Assembly: GCA_003028315.1 (NCBI GenBank)
Contig: CP028150.1
Span: forward strand, 2,170,001 to 2,234,000
Origin: Neisseria mucosa
GTDB taxonomy: Bacteria; Pseudomonadota; Gammaproteobacteria; Burkholderiales; Neisseriaceae
Length of the DNA: 64,000 nt
Reading direction: 5' to 3'
Shown: one piece after another, positions 9,110 to 17,900 of the stretch
Layout of the letters: each line of letters starts with the position of its first letter
How positions within the stretch are numbered: the stretch's first letter is position 1
Notes under the pieces: generated by a model
Told to the model about the DNA's origin: nothing
Databases searched by the model: none
What the model saw: the letters and a program-made list of their open reading frames with translations, nothing else
Program-made: the position numbers and the translations under genes

Positions 9110-10405
9110 TTAGCACCACTTATTCGGCTTCATCGGTCCGCCGTGTTCAATGTAATGCACAAATTCATCACGGAAATGCTTGGTAAAGCTGCGGACGGGG
9201 AAGACGGCGGCATCGGCGAGGGCGCAGATGGTGCGGCCTGCCATTTGGTTGCCGACGGAATCCAGCAAATCCAAGTCTTCCATGCGGCCTTTGCCTTCTA
9301 CGATGCGGTGGACGATGCGGTAGAGCCAGCCGGTGCCTTCGCGGCAGGGGGTGCATTGGCCGCAGGATTCGTCGTAGTAGAAGTAGCTTAACCGTTCAAG
9401 GGCTTTGACCATGCACACGTCTTCATCCATCACGATAATCGCGCCGGAACCGAGCATCGAGCCGGCTTTGGAAATCGAGTCATAGTCCATATTGGTCTGC
9501 ATCATGATATCGGCAGGCAAAACTGGCGCGGACGAACCGCCGGGAATGACGGCCTTGAGTTTTTTACCGCCGCGCATACCGCCCGCCATTTTCAGGATTT
9601 CGGCAAACGGCGTGCCTAGCGGCACTTCATAGTTGCCCGGACGCTCGACATGACCGGAAATACAGAACAATTTAGTACCGCCTGCATTCGGAATGCCTTT
9701 GTCGGCAAACGCCTGACCGCCGTCGCGGACGATAAACGGTACGGAAGCGAAGGTTTCGGTATTGTTGATGGTGGTCGGCTTGCCGTACAGGCCGAACGAG
9801 GCGGGGAACGGCGGTTTGAAGCGCGGCTGGCCTTTTTTGCCTTCCAGCGATTCGAGCAATGCGGTTTCTTCGCCGCAAATGTATGCGCCGTAGCCGTGGT
9901 GGGCGAAGAGTTCGAATTCGAAGTCCGAACCTAAAATATTTTTACCCAAAAAACCTGCGGCGCGCGCTTGAGCGAGTGCGGTTTCAAAGCGTTGATAACC
10001 TTCGAAAATTTCGCCGTGAATGTAGTTGTAGCCCGCTTTCGCACCCATCGCGTAACCGGCGATAATCATGCCTTCAATCAGGGCATGGGGGTTGAACATG
10101 ATGATGTCGCGGTCTTTGAACGTACCCGGTTCGCCTTCGTCTGTGTTGCAGACGACGTATTTTTCGCCGGGGAAGGAACGGGGCATAAAGCTCCATTTCA
10201 AGCCGGTCGGAAAGCCCGCACCGCCGCGCCCGCGCAGACCGGAGGTTTTGACTTCGTCAATCACGTCGGTTTGCGAGATGTTTTCGGACAGGATTCTACG
10301 CAGCGCGCTGTAACCGCCGCGTTTGACGTATTCGTCCAATGTCCAGCAGTCGGGATTGGCGGTATCCACTTGGTCAAAAATCACGCCTGATTGGTAAATA
10401 GCCAT
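9110..10405 (-). CDS. nuoF: NADH-quinone oxidoreductase subunit F
   Basis: NADH- and FMN-binding subunit of complex I, 431 residues. Visible: the glycine-rich NADH/FMN site GLRGRGGAGFPTGLKW (about 57-72), the FMN region GAYICGEETALLESLEGKKG, a SLBB domain, and the C-terminal N3 cluster motif ESCGQCTPCREGTGW (about 352-366). Full length. It is separated from nuoE by 314 bases of repeats, unusual within this otherwise compact operon. Confidence 0.97.
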   Translation of the reverse strand: MAIYQSGVIFDQVDTANPDCWTLDEYVKRGGYSALRRILSENISQTDVIDEVKTSGLRGRGGAGFPTGLKWSFMPRSFPGEKYVVCNTDEGEPGTFKDRDIIMFNPHALIEGMIIAGYAMGAKAGYNYIHGEIFEGYQRFETALAQARAAGFLGKNILGSDFEFELFAHHGYGAYICGEETALLESLEGKKGQPRFKPPFPASFGLYGKPTTINNTETFASVPFIVRDGGQAFADKGIPNAGGTKLFCISGHVERPGNYEVPLGTPFAEILKMAGGMRGGKKLKAVIPGGSSAPVLPADIMMQTNMDYDSISKAGSMLGSGAIIVMDEDVCMVKALERLSYFYYDESCGQCTPCREGTGWLYRIVHRIVEGKGRMEDLDLLDSVGNQMAGRTICALADAAVFPVRSFTKHFRDEFVHYIEHGGPMKPNKWC

Positions 10406-10580
10406 TTTTGGTGTGCCTGTTCGTTTTCGTATCGGTTGCGGCCGCTGTTTCAGACGACCTTAAGATGTCTTTGTGTATCGGCTTGTAACGTCGTCTGAAA
10501 TAAAATCTAGTTTATCAAATCGATATTTTCAGACGACCTTCTATTCGTTTTGGTTGGATCTCGACCACTTTACTTGTCTG

Positions 10581-10610
10581 CCGTCATTCCCGCGCAGGTG
10601 GGAATGACGG
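10581..10610. repeat. dRS3-type repeat in the nuoE-nuoF gap
   Basis: Core ATTCCCGCGCAGGTGGGAAT (10586-10605) matches the neisserial dRS3 pattern ATTCCC-N8-GGGAAT and is extended by CCGTC/GACGG arms. It lies within the nuo operon, in the 314-base gap that also contains three or four uptake sequences. Confidence 0.85.
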
Positions 10611-10625
10611 CATTTCGGTATTTTA

Positions 10626-10695
10626 GTAGGTCGGATTCTTGAATCCGACATTTTGCCTTTTTACCCACTCTGTCGGATACAAGTATCCGACCTAC
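10626..10695. repeat. inverted repeat with GTAGGTCGGAT ends
   Basis: Two 25-base blocks, at 10626-10650 and 10671-10695, are imperfect reverse complements, each itself a small hairpin (TCGGAT-tcttga-ATCCGA type). A related single block occurs near 20139 and a decayed one near 25546, so this is a dispersed repeat family. Inside the nuo operon it could form a large hairpin between nuoE and nuoF in the mRNA. Confidence 0.75.
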
Positions 10696-10719
10696 GTTTA
10701 AATCGTCGTTTCAGACGAC

Positions 10720-11193
10720 CTATTCCAACTCCGCCAGTTTCTTCTCAATCGCCTCTTCAGTCATAAAGCTGCACATGCTGTGGTTGTTTACCAGCATAAC
10801 GGGGGCATCGCCGCATGCGCCCATGCATTCGCCTTCGACGAGGGTGAATTTGCCGTCGGGCGTGGTTTCGCCGTAGCCGATACCGAGTTTTTTCTTCAGG
10901 TATTCGCCGGTATCCATGCCGCCACGGAGGGCGCAGGGCAGGTTGGTGCAGACGGTCAGTTTGTATTTGCCGACAGGCTCGAGGTCGTACATATTGTAGA
11001 AAGTGGCGACTTCGTATGCCTGCGCCGGCGTGATGCCGATATAGTCGGCAACAAAGGCGATGGTTTCGGGAGCGAGCCAGCCTTTTTCGGTTTGGGCAAT
11101 GCGCAACGCGCCCATGATGGCGGAACGGCGTTGGTCGGCGGGATATTTCGCCAACTCGATGTCGATTTGTTTTAAGGATTCTGCGGATAACAT
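10720..11193 (-). CDS. nuoE: NADH-quinone oxidoreductase subunit E
   Basis: The 24-kDa thioredoxin-fold subunit of complex I with the 2Fe-2S cluster N1a, 157 residues. The four ligands are seen as CTNLPC (about 83-88) and GECMGACGDAP (C124 and C128 region). Start overlaps the nuoD stop by one base. Normal family length. Confidence 0.96.
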   Translation of the reverse strand: MLSAESLKQIDIELAKYPADQRRSAIMGALRIAQTEKGWLAPETIAFVADYIGITPAQAYEVATFYNMYDLEPVGKYKLTVCTNLPCALRGGMDTGEYLKKKLGIGYGETTPDGKFTLVEGECMGACGDAPVMLVNNHSMCSFMTEEAIEKKLAELE

Positions 11194-12449
11194 TATCGGT
11201 CAACCTCCCCGAATACGATGTCCTGCGTACCAATGATGGCAACAACGTCGGCGAGCATGTGGCCTTTTGCCATTTCGTCCATGCCTTGCAGGTGGGCGAA
11301 GCCGGGTGCGCGGATTTTCAGGCGGTAGGGTTTGTTTGCGCCGTCTGAAATGATGTAAACGCCGAACTCGCCTTTCGGGTGTTCGACAGCGGTGTAGGTC
11401 TCGCCCTCGGGAACGTGCATACCCTCGGTGAAGAGTTTGAAATGGTGAATCAGGTCTTCCATGCCTGTTTTCATTTCGGTGCGTTTGGGCGGGGCGAATT
11501 TGTGGTTTGTGGTGATGACCGGGCCGGGATTGACGCGCAGCCAGTCGGCACATTGTTTGATAATACGTACGGATTGGCGCATTTCTTCCATACGGCAGAG
11601 GTAGCGGTCGTAGCAGTCGCCGTTGACGCCGACGGGGATGTCGAAATCCATTTGGTCGTACACTTCATACGGCTGTTTCTTACGCACGTCCCACTCCACG
11701 CCCGAACCGCGCAACATGACGCCGGTAAAGCCTTTCTGCATGGCGCGTTCGGGGGAGACAACGCCGATGCCGACGGTACGTTGTTTCCAGATGCGGTTGT
11801 CGGTCAGGAGAGTTTCGAGTGTGTCGATGTTTTTCGGGAAGCGTTCGCAGAAGGCGTCGATGAAGTCGAGCATGGTGCCTTCGCGGGATTCGTTGAGCTG
11901 CTTCAATACTTTGGCGTTGCGGAATTTGCTGCTCTCGTATTTGGGCATAAAGTCGGGCAGGTCGCGGTAAACGCCGCCGGGACGGAAGTAGGCTGCGTGC
12001 ATACGCGCGCCGGAAACGGCTTCGTACAAGTCCATCAGCTCTTCGCGGTCGCGGAAGGCGTAAAGGATGGCGGTCATCGCGCCGATGTCGAATGCGTGCG
12101 AACCGATGCCCATCAGGTGATTGAGGATACGCGTTACTTCGGCGAACATCACTCGGATGTATTGGGCGCGAATAGGCACATCAATTCCGGCGAGTTTTTC
12201 TACTGCCAAGCAGTATGCCTGCTCATTGACCATCATGGAAACGTAATCCAGCCTGTCCATATAAGGCAGGGCTTGCAGGTAGGTTTTGGTTTCCGCCAGT
12301 TTTTCGGTGCCTCGGTGCAGGAGGCCGATATGCGGGTCGGCACGGACGATTTGTTCGCCGTCCAACTCCAAAATCATACGCAATACGCCGTGCGCCGCAG
12401 GGTGTTGCGGGCCGAAGTTGATGGTGTAGTTTCTTAATTTATTGGCCAC
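11193..12449 (-). CDS. nuoD: NADH-quinone oxidoreductase subunit D
   Basis: The 49-kDa subunit of complex I that shapes the quinone-binding cavity, 418 residues. NFGPQHPAAHGVLRM near the N-terminus carries the conserved quinone-site histidine, and LLHRGTEKL follows. I chose the GTG start at 12449 because GAGGAG lies 7 bases upstream and the protein then starts at the usual (M)ANKLRNYT; an ATG five codons earlier would lie deeper inside nuoC. Overlaps the nuoC end by 11 bases. Confidence 0.96.
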   Translation of the reverse strand: MANKLRNYTINFGPQHPAAHGVLRMILELDGEQIVRADPHIGLLHRGTEKLAETKTYLQALPYMDRLDYVSMMVNEQAYCLAVEKLAGIDVPIRAQYIRVMFAEVTRILNHLMGIGSHAFDIGAMTAILYAFRDREELMDLYEAVSGARMHAAYFRPGGVYRDLPDFMPKYESSKFRNAKVLKQLNESREGTMLDFIDAFCERFPKNIDTLETLLTDNRIWKQRTVGIGVVSPERAMQKGFTGVMLRGSGVEWDVRKKQPYEVYDQMDFDIPVGVNGDCYDRYLCRMEEMRQSVRIIKQCADWLRVNPGPVITTNHKFAPPKRTEMKTGMEDLIHHFKLFTEGMHVPEGETYTAVEHPKGEFGVYIISDGANKPYRLKIRAPGFAHLQGMDEMAKGHMLADVVAIIGTQDIVFGEVDR

Positions 12450-13032
12450 CGTAGTTCTCCTCACGGACGATACGCGGCGTGATTTCGCGCGGCTCGATGG
12501 TAACAGGTTGGTAAATCACGCGTTTTTGTTCTTCGTCGTAACGCATTTCCACATAGCCGGAAATCGGGAAGTCTTTGCGGAACGGATGTCCGACGAAGCC
12601 GTAATCGGTCAGGATGCGGCGCAGGTCGGGATGGTTGTTGAACATAATGCCGTACAAATCGAAGGCTTCGCGCTCGTACCAATCCGCGCTGTTGTAAACG
12701 GGAACCACGGATTCGATCACGGGGAAATCGTCGTCTGAAACCCAGACGCGCACACGGATGCGCTGATTGTTTTTAACGGAAAGAAGCTGGCTGACAACGG
12801 CGAAACGTTTGCCCTGCCATGCTTCGTTTTTGTAAGTGCTGTAATCGACGCCGCATAAATCAACCAAAAGCTCGAAATGCAGTTCTTCACGGTCGCGCAA
12901 CGTAGTCATCACTGAAACATAGTGCTCGGGCAGACACTCAACGGTAATCTCGCCCAAAGCGGAAATGACTTTGCTTGCCTGATTGCCCAAAACGCGGCTG
13001 ACGGTATCGTATAAGTTTTGAATGCTTGCCAT
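12439..13032 (-). CDS. nuoC: NADH-quinone oxidoreductase subunit C
   Basis: The 30-kDa peripheral subunit of complex I, 197 residues, separate from nuoD as in most proteobacteria outside the enterics. The signature WYEREAFDLYGIMFNNHPDL (about 122-141) and the RILTDYGFVGHPFRKDFP segment are intact. Contains an uptake sequence in coding DNA near 12730. Spaced 12 bases from nuoB. Confidence 0.96.
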   Translation of the reverse strand: MASIQNLYDTVSRVLGNQASKVISALGEITVECLPEHYVSVMTTLRDREELHFELLVDLCGVDYSTYKNEAWQGKRFAVVSQLLSVKNNQRIRVRVWVSDDDFPVIESVVPVYNSADWYEREAFDLYGIMFNNHPDLRRILTDYGFVGHPFRKDFPISGYVEMRYDEEQKRVIYQPVTIEPREITPRIVREENYGGQ

Positions 13033-13044
13033 ATCGTCCTCCCC

Positions 13045-13527
13045 TTACTCGTCCCGCGCGATGGTGGAAGTGCGCTTGATTTTTTGTTGGAGCTGCATCA
13101 GACCGTAAATCAGGGCTTCCGCAGTCGGCGGGCAACCCGGCACATAAACGTCTACCGGTACGACACGGTCGGCACCGCGCACGACGGAATAAGAATAATG
13201 ATAATAGCCGCCGCCGTTGGCACACGAACCCATGGACAATACCCAACGCGGCTCGGCGAGCTGGTCGTACACGCGGCGCAGGGCGGGCGCCATTTTATTG
13301 GTCAGCGTACCCGCCACAATCATCAGGTCGGCCTGACGGGGAGACGGACGGAAAATAATGCCGAAACGGTCAAGGTCGTAACGCGCCATACCCGCGTGCA
13401 TCATTTCCACGGCGCAGCAGGCCAAACCGAAAGTAACCGGCCACAGCGAACCGGTACGCATATAGTTCAGCACCGTATCCGCGCTGGTGGTGATGAAACC
13501 TTTTTTCAAAACGCCTTCTATTCCCAT
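13045..13527 (-). CDS. nuoB: NADH-quinone oxidoreductase subunit B
   Basis: Subunit of complex I that holds the terminal cluster N2 next to the quinone, 160 residues from the ATG at 13527. The tandem-cysteine motif LACCAVEMMHAG (about 35-46), GSCANGGGYYHY and VPGCPPTAEALI provide the four ligands. The longer in-frame upstream extension would run through nuoA and is rejected. Overlaps the nuoA end by 10 bases. Confidence 0.96.
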   Translation of the reverse strand: MGIEGVLKKGFITTSADTVLNYMRTGSLWPVTFGLACCAVEMMHAGMARYDLDRFGIIFRPSPRQADLMIVAGTLTNKMAPALRRVYDQLAEPRWVLSMGSCANGGGYYHYSYSVVRGADRVVPVDVYVPGCPPTAEALIYGLMQLQQKIKRTSTIARDE

Positions 13528-13874
13528 TCCAGCGCACCTTTTTTCCATTCGTAAACAAAGCCTACCGTCAGAACGACGATAAACACCAGCATAGACCAGA
13601 AGCCGTATGCGCCCAAATCTTTGAACACCACCGCCCACGGCAGCATAAACGCAACCTCCAAATCGAAGAGGATGAACAGGATGGCGACGAGATAATAACG
13701 CACGTCAAACTTCATCCTAGCGTTTTCAAAGGCTTCGAAACCACATTCGTAAGCCGCGTCTTTTTCAGCATAGTGGTGTTTCGGACCTAAAATCGTGCCG
13801 AGCAGGATAAACAGCACGCCGGCCGCAAGACCGACAAGGATGAATACGAGGACGGGAAAGTAACTGGCCAACAT
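13518..13874 (-). CDS. nuoA: NADH-quinone oxidoreductase subunit A
   Basis: First gene of the nuo operon, 118 residues with three hydrophobic helices (about 5-28, 60-80, 88-108). The conserved YECGFEAFENARMKFDVRYY loop between helices 1 and 2 includes the cysteine and acidic residues near the quinone site. Transcription probably starts within the 359-base region upstream (13875-14233). Confidence 0.96.
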   Translation of the reverse strand: MLASYFPVLVFILVGLAAGVLFILLGTILGPKHHYAEKDAAYECGFEAFENARMKFDVRYYLVAILFILFDLEVAFMLPWAVVFKDLGAYGFWSMLVFIVVLTVGFVYEWKKGALEWE

Positions 13875-13906
13875 GGGTTTATGCCTAACTGGTTGACAGA
13901 CAAATC

Positions 13907-13936
13907 TTAATATCCTGCTATTTTATCGAATTTCAA
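13907..13936 (-). promoter_or_regulatory. candidate nuo promoter
   Basis: On the minus strand TTGAAA (13931-13936) and TATTAA (13907-13912) are separated by 18 bases and lie about 30 bases before the nuoA start. Fits a sigma70 promoter, but the region is AT-rich and other choices exist. Confidence 0.35.
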
Positions 13937-14000
13937 AATCCATTAAAAGGTAAATGTCGGTCAACCTGCAAAAAAATCTTAATAAATTCAATAAGTTTAT

Positions 14001-14019
14001 GATAACGATTCTTATTTGT
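14001..14019. promoter_or_regulatory. Fur-box-like site upstream of nuoA
   Basis: GATAACGATTCTTATTTGT matches the classical 19-base Fur consensus at about 12 positions, with the left half GATAAnGAT complete. It lies about 130 bases upstream of nuoA and about 70 upstream of the candidate -35. In meningococcus the nuo operon is reported as directly Fur-activated from a distal site, which makes this placement meaningful; binding here is inference. Confidence 0.45.
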
Positions 14020-14233
14020 GTTTTGTTCCTTACTGTTTTATTTACCTCTTGCCGACAGTTCGCCATCCTTTTTGCAGGTAATGCTTAACAATCCAGAAAC
14101 CCTGCCCGATTTGATTTTCAGACGACTTCCCCTATACTTCATAAGCATTTGCATCCTTTAACACCCCCATGCCTTGTTTTAAGTCTGAATACCCATATGA
14201 TTTAAAAACCCACCCTCAAAAAGGACAATCACA

Positions 14234-14851
14234 ATGAATTTCAACAACCTGCTCAACCAAATTTTGGGAACGGTTCAAAAAAATAGCAAATCCGTCGCCG
14301 ACAGCCCGCTTAATTCTTTCGGCGGCGGTGCATTAGTGGCGGGACTGGCTTCTATGCTGATGAAAAAGAAAAACACCAAAAAACTGGTCAAAGCCGGTTC
14401 GGTCGCAGCTTTGGGTTATATTGCCTACAAAGGCTATCAAAGCTGGCAGCAAAACCGCAACCAACCCGAATTGCCGCAACAAGCGTTCGAACCTGTCGGC
14501 CAACTTGCCGAAACACACAGCCGCGTCATCCTGCGCACCATGATTGCAGCCGCCGCATCGGACGGGTCGATTGATGAAACGGAAAAACAGGTTATTGCCC
14601 GTGAAAGCGGTACAGATACAGAAACCGCCGCCTGGCTTGCCGCCGAATATGAAAGACCGGCAACAGTCGAGGAAATCGCAGCAGCCGTCGGCAACGATGA
14701 AGCTTTGGCCGCGGAAACCTATCTGGCGGCAAGATTGGTGTGTGCCGATTTATCCCGTAAAGAAATCGTGTTCTTAAGCCGACTGTCGCAAGCCTTGAAA
14801 CTGGATGACCAGTTGGTGGAAAATTTGGAAAAGCAGCTTGATTTGGCTTGA
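14234..14851 (+). CDS. YebE/DUF533-family membrane protein with TerB-like domain
   Basis: A 205-residue protein: N-terminal amphipathic region, a glycine-rich hydrophobic stretch (GGGALVAGLASMLM, about 31-44, and VAALGYIAYKGYQSW), then a helical C-terminal domain (about 95-205) with RTMIAAAASDGSIDETE, the acidic signature of TerB/DUF533 proteins. Family members are inner-membrane anchored and of unknown role; several are envelope-stress induced in enterics. Monocistronic, followed by an inverted uptake-sequence terminator. Confidence 0.8.
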   Translation: MNFNNLLNQILGTVQKNSKSVADSPLNSFGGGALVAGLASMLMKKKNTKKLVKAGSVAALGYIAYKGYQSWQQNRNQPELPQQAFEPVGQLAETHSRVILRTMIAAAASDGSIDETEKQVIARESGTDTETAAWLAAEYERPATVEEIAAAVGNDEALAAETYLAARLVCADLSRKEIVFLSRLSQALKLDDQLVENLEKQLDLA

Positions 14852-14881
14852 TAATAAGCAGGCAGACTTAAAAATATAAAG

Positions 14882-14927
14882 AAGGTCGTCTGAAAACCCT
14901 CAAGTGTGGTTTTCAGACGACCTTTTC
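14882..14927. terminator. inverted uptake-sequence terminator between yebE-like gene and tamB
   Basis: 17-base arms AAGGTCGTCTGAAAACC and its complement, loop of 9 bases, followed by a T-run; serves the convergent genes on both sides. Confidence 0.85.
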
Positions 14928-14940
14928 CTTTCCGTCGGCG

Positions 14941-17900
14941 TTATTGCGTTTGCGCGGCTTTTTGTTTTTCCGCTTCTTCGATTTTTCGGTCGTTTTCGTA
15001 ATCCGAACGGAAGAGCCTGTCGAAACGGATGGTGTATTTCAACTCGCCGCCGTATGAACGGCTGCCGACGCGGGCGACGGCTTGGATGGCGCGGGTGAGC
15101 TGGTACACGAGCTTGACGGACTGCTCGGCACTGGAAATACCGTATTCGTAACCTGCGTAGAGGTTGTTGGTAATCTGTTTGCCGACGGTCAGCACTTGTT
15201 CGGCGGGGTTGAGTTCGCCGGTTTGGGCGTTGCGGCTGCGTTGGCTGGTGATGCCCAAATCGTCCACCAGTCCGAGCCTGTCGTTGACTTGTCCGGCAAG
15301 GAGCGCGCCTGCCGCTGCGGAAAGTGCGGCATTGTCGCCGTCGCTGCCGCTGCTGGCGCGGTTGAGGATGAGCCAGGAGAGCTTGTCTTTTTCGCTCATC
15401 GCCTCTTTGGCAACGAGGGTCACGCGCGGATTGGAGAGGCTGCCGAGGACTTCGACGCCCGCCCCGACGGGGGAAAGGCGGCGTTCGGCGCGGATGTTCA
15501 GGTTGGGGTTGTTGAGCGGGCCGACGAAAGAAACCGTACCTTTGGTGATGTCGAGGTCTTGACCGTAGGCTTTGTAACGGCCTTTAACGACTTTAACCGT
15601 ACCGACGCCTTGGATGGCTTCGCCCGGGCGGGAAGTGATGGTCAGCTTGCCGCCTATGGTGATGTCTGCGCCGTAACCGACGAAACGGATGTTGTCGTTG
15701 AGGTTGAGCGTCAGGTTGAGACTGATGGGCGTCACGGCGGCGGTTTGTTTTTTCTCTTCGCCCAACACGACGACATCGTCGTCCAACGAGGGCATGGAGG
15801 ATTTTTGCGAACCGAACATACCGTAATCACTGCCCAACGTACCGTTGAGGATGAAGCCCCTGGCCTGGTTGTATTGCACTTTCGCGCTGCCGGAGAGGCG
15901 CAGGCGGCGGTTCGGACGGGAGAGGGTGTCGTATTTGTCGAAGACGACATCTACGTCAACATCTGGATCGGCGTTGGCAAGGTTGACGGAGCCTTTCAGC
16001 TCGAGCGTACCGCCTTTGTGGAACTTGAGGCTGTCGATAATCCAGCGTTGTCCCTGCAAATGGGAACGTAAAACGCCGTTGTCGAGGATGAGGCCTTGGG
16101 TTTGGTTGCGGTAGTAGAGGTTTTCACCGTTGAGCGTACCGGAAAGCTGGGGATCGCTGACGCGTCCGCCAAGGCTGACGGCGGCATTCAGACGACCTTT
16201 GACGGTTTGTCCGACGGGCAGGAAGTTGCGGAAGACTTCGAGGTCGGCGACGTTGAGGTTGAGTTTGCCGCTCAAAGGCGCAGTGTCCATGCTGGTGCCC
16301 TGTCCGATGTTGACCGTACCTTCGGCTGTACCGTAGTTGCTGGTGCCGTTCAGGGTGGCGGCGATGGTGGGCGAACCGACGCGCCCGCCTATGGCGGCGG
16401 CGGCGTTCAGACGACCTGTAATGCCTTGCGCGGTAGCGGGCAGGAAGGTTTTGATTGCGCCCAAGTCGGGGACGTTGAGGTTGATTTTGCCGCTGACCGG
16501 CGCGTTGGCGATTTTGTTGCCGAACTGCTGGCTGATGCCCAAATCGGCGTTGACGCTGCCGAAGCGGGTATTGCCTTCAAGCGTGCTGTCGATGCGGCCG
16601 TTTTGGAAACGGGTGCGCAGGGCGAGCGCGCTCAAACCCAAGGGCATTTGTTTTTTCGGGTCTTTGTTCGGCAGGATGATGTCGCCGCTTTGGCGGTTGA
16701 TGTTGAGGTAGCCGCGGGCATTTTGGCTGTACGCCAAATCCCAATCGCCGCCGAGTACCAAGTTGTGTTCGACGGGGATTTTGACGAAGTTTTGCAACTC
16801 GGTGATGTGCAGGCTTTGCGCACTGCCTTTGCTGGTGATGCCGGTTTTTTTGTACCAAACGAAGTTTTGCAGGTTGAGGCTGCCGCCCATCACGCTCCAG
16901 CGCGCCGCGCTCATGGAAACGCGCTCCGCGCCTGCTTCGAGGTTCATGCGGTTTTGCAGTTTGAGGTTGAACGCGCCGCCGATGTCGAGCGTGTCCACGC
17001 TGCCTTTCCACTGATTGAAGTCTTTGTTCAGACCGCCCGCCGCGTTGACTTCGAGTTTGTAAGGTTTGCCGTCCAACGCCATGCTGCTGCTGCCGTGTAT
17101 GCGGTGTTGCGCACCCGTGCCATTGAGGGACAGGTTGACCGCATCGACGACGGTCGCGCCGCCGGAAAGGGCGATGTGGCTGCCTTTGATGTCGGCGGCA
17201 AGCGGACGGTTGATGTCGGGCGTGCCTTTGAGTTTGAAATCAAGCATGCGGATGTTGACGGCTTCGCCGACACGCAAGGCGCGCGCTTCGCCGGAGAGGT
17301 CGGCTTCGTAGGTTTTCAGCCCGCCTTTGAGGTCGCCTGAAATGTAGCCGCGCGTGTTGAGCAGCCCGCCCAGTCCGAAACCGAAACGGGAAAGGTCGGG
17401 AGCGGTGATGTCGATATTGAGGCGGTCGCCTTTTTTGCCGAAGCTGCCGTTGGTTTTGACGATATTGTTGCCCAAACGCAGGTCGGTCAGCGCGCGCGGG
17501 AGGTGTCCGGATTCGTAAACGACGTCGGCTTTGCCGCTGAGGGGGACGTTGTTTAACGTACTCGGCGCAAACTGCATTTTGCCGGCGAATTTTTCTTTCG
17601 CCAGTTCGCCTGAAAGATTGATGGTACCGTTGACGCTGCCGGCGGGCAGTTTTGAGTCGAGGCGGGAAGGATTGAACGCCTTGCTGGAAACGTCGAGCTT
17701 GAGCAGGCGGTCTTTGAAGAGTTCGAGCGAACCTTGTGCCGTCAGTTCGCCGCCGTTTTGCGGTGCGACGCGGACGCGGTCGAGTTTGAGGGTGCGCTGC
17801 CCATGTTGTCTGTCGGTAACGAAGGACAGCAGGCCAGAGAGTTGCGCGCTGCCGCTTTCAAGATTCCAGTCGATAGCGGGCGAGGCGGTTTCGCCTTTGA

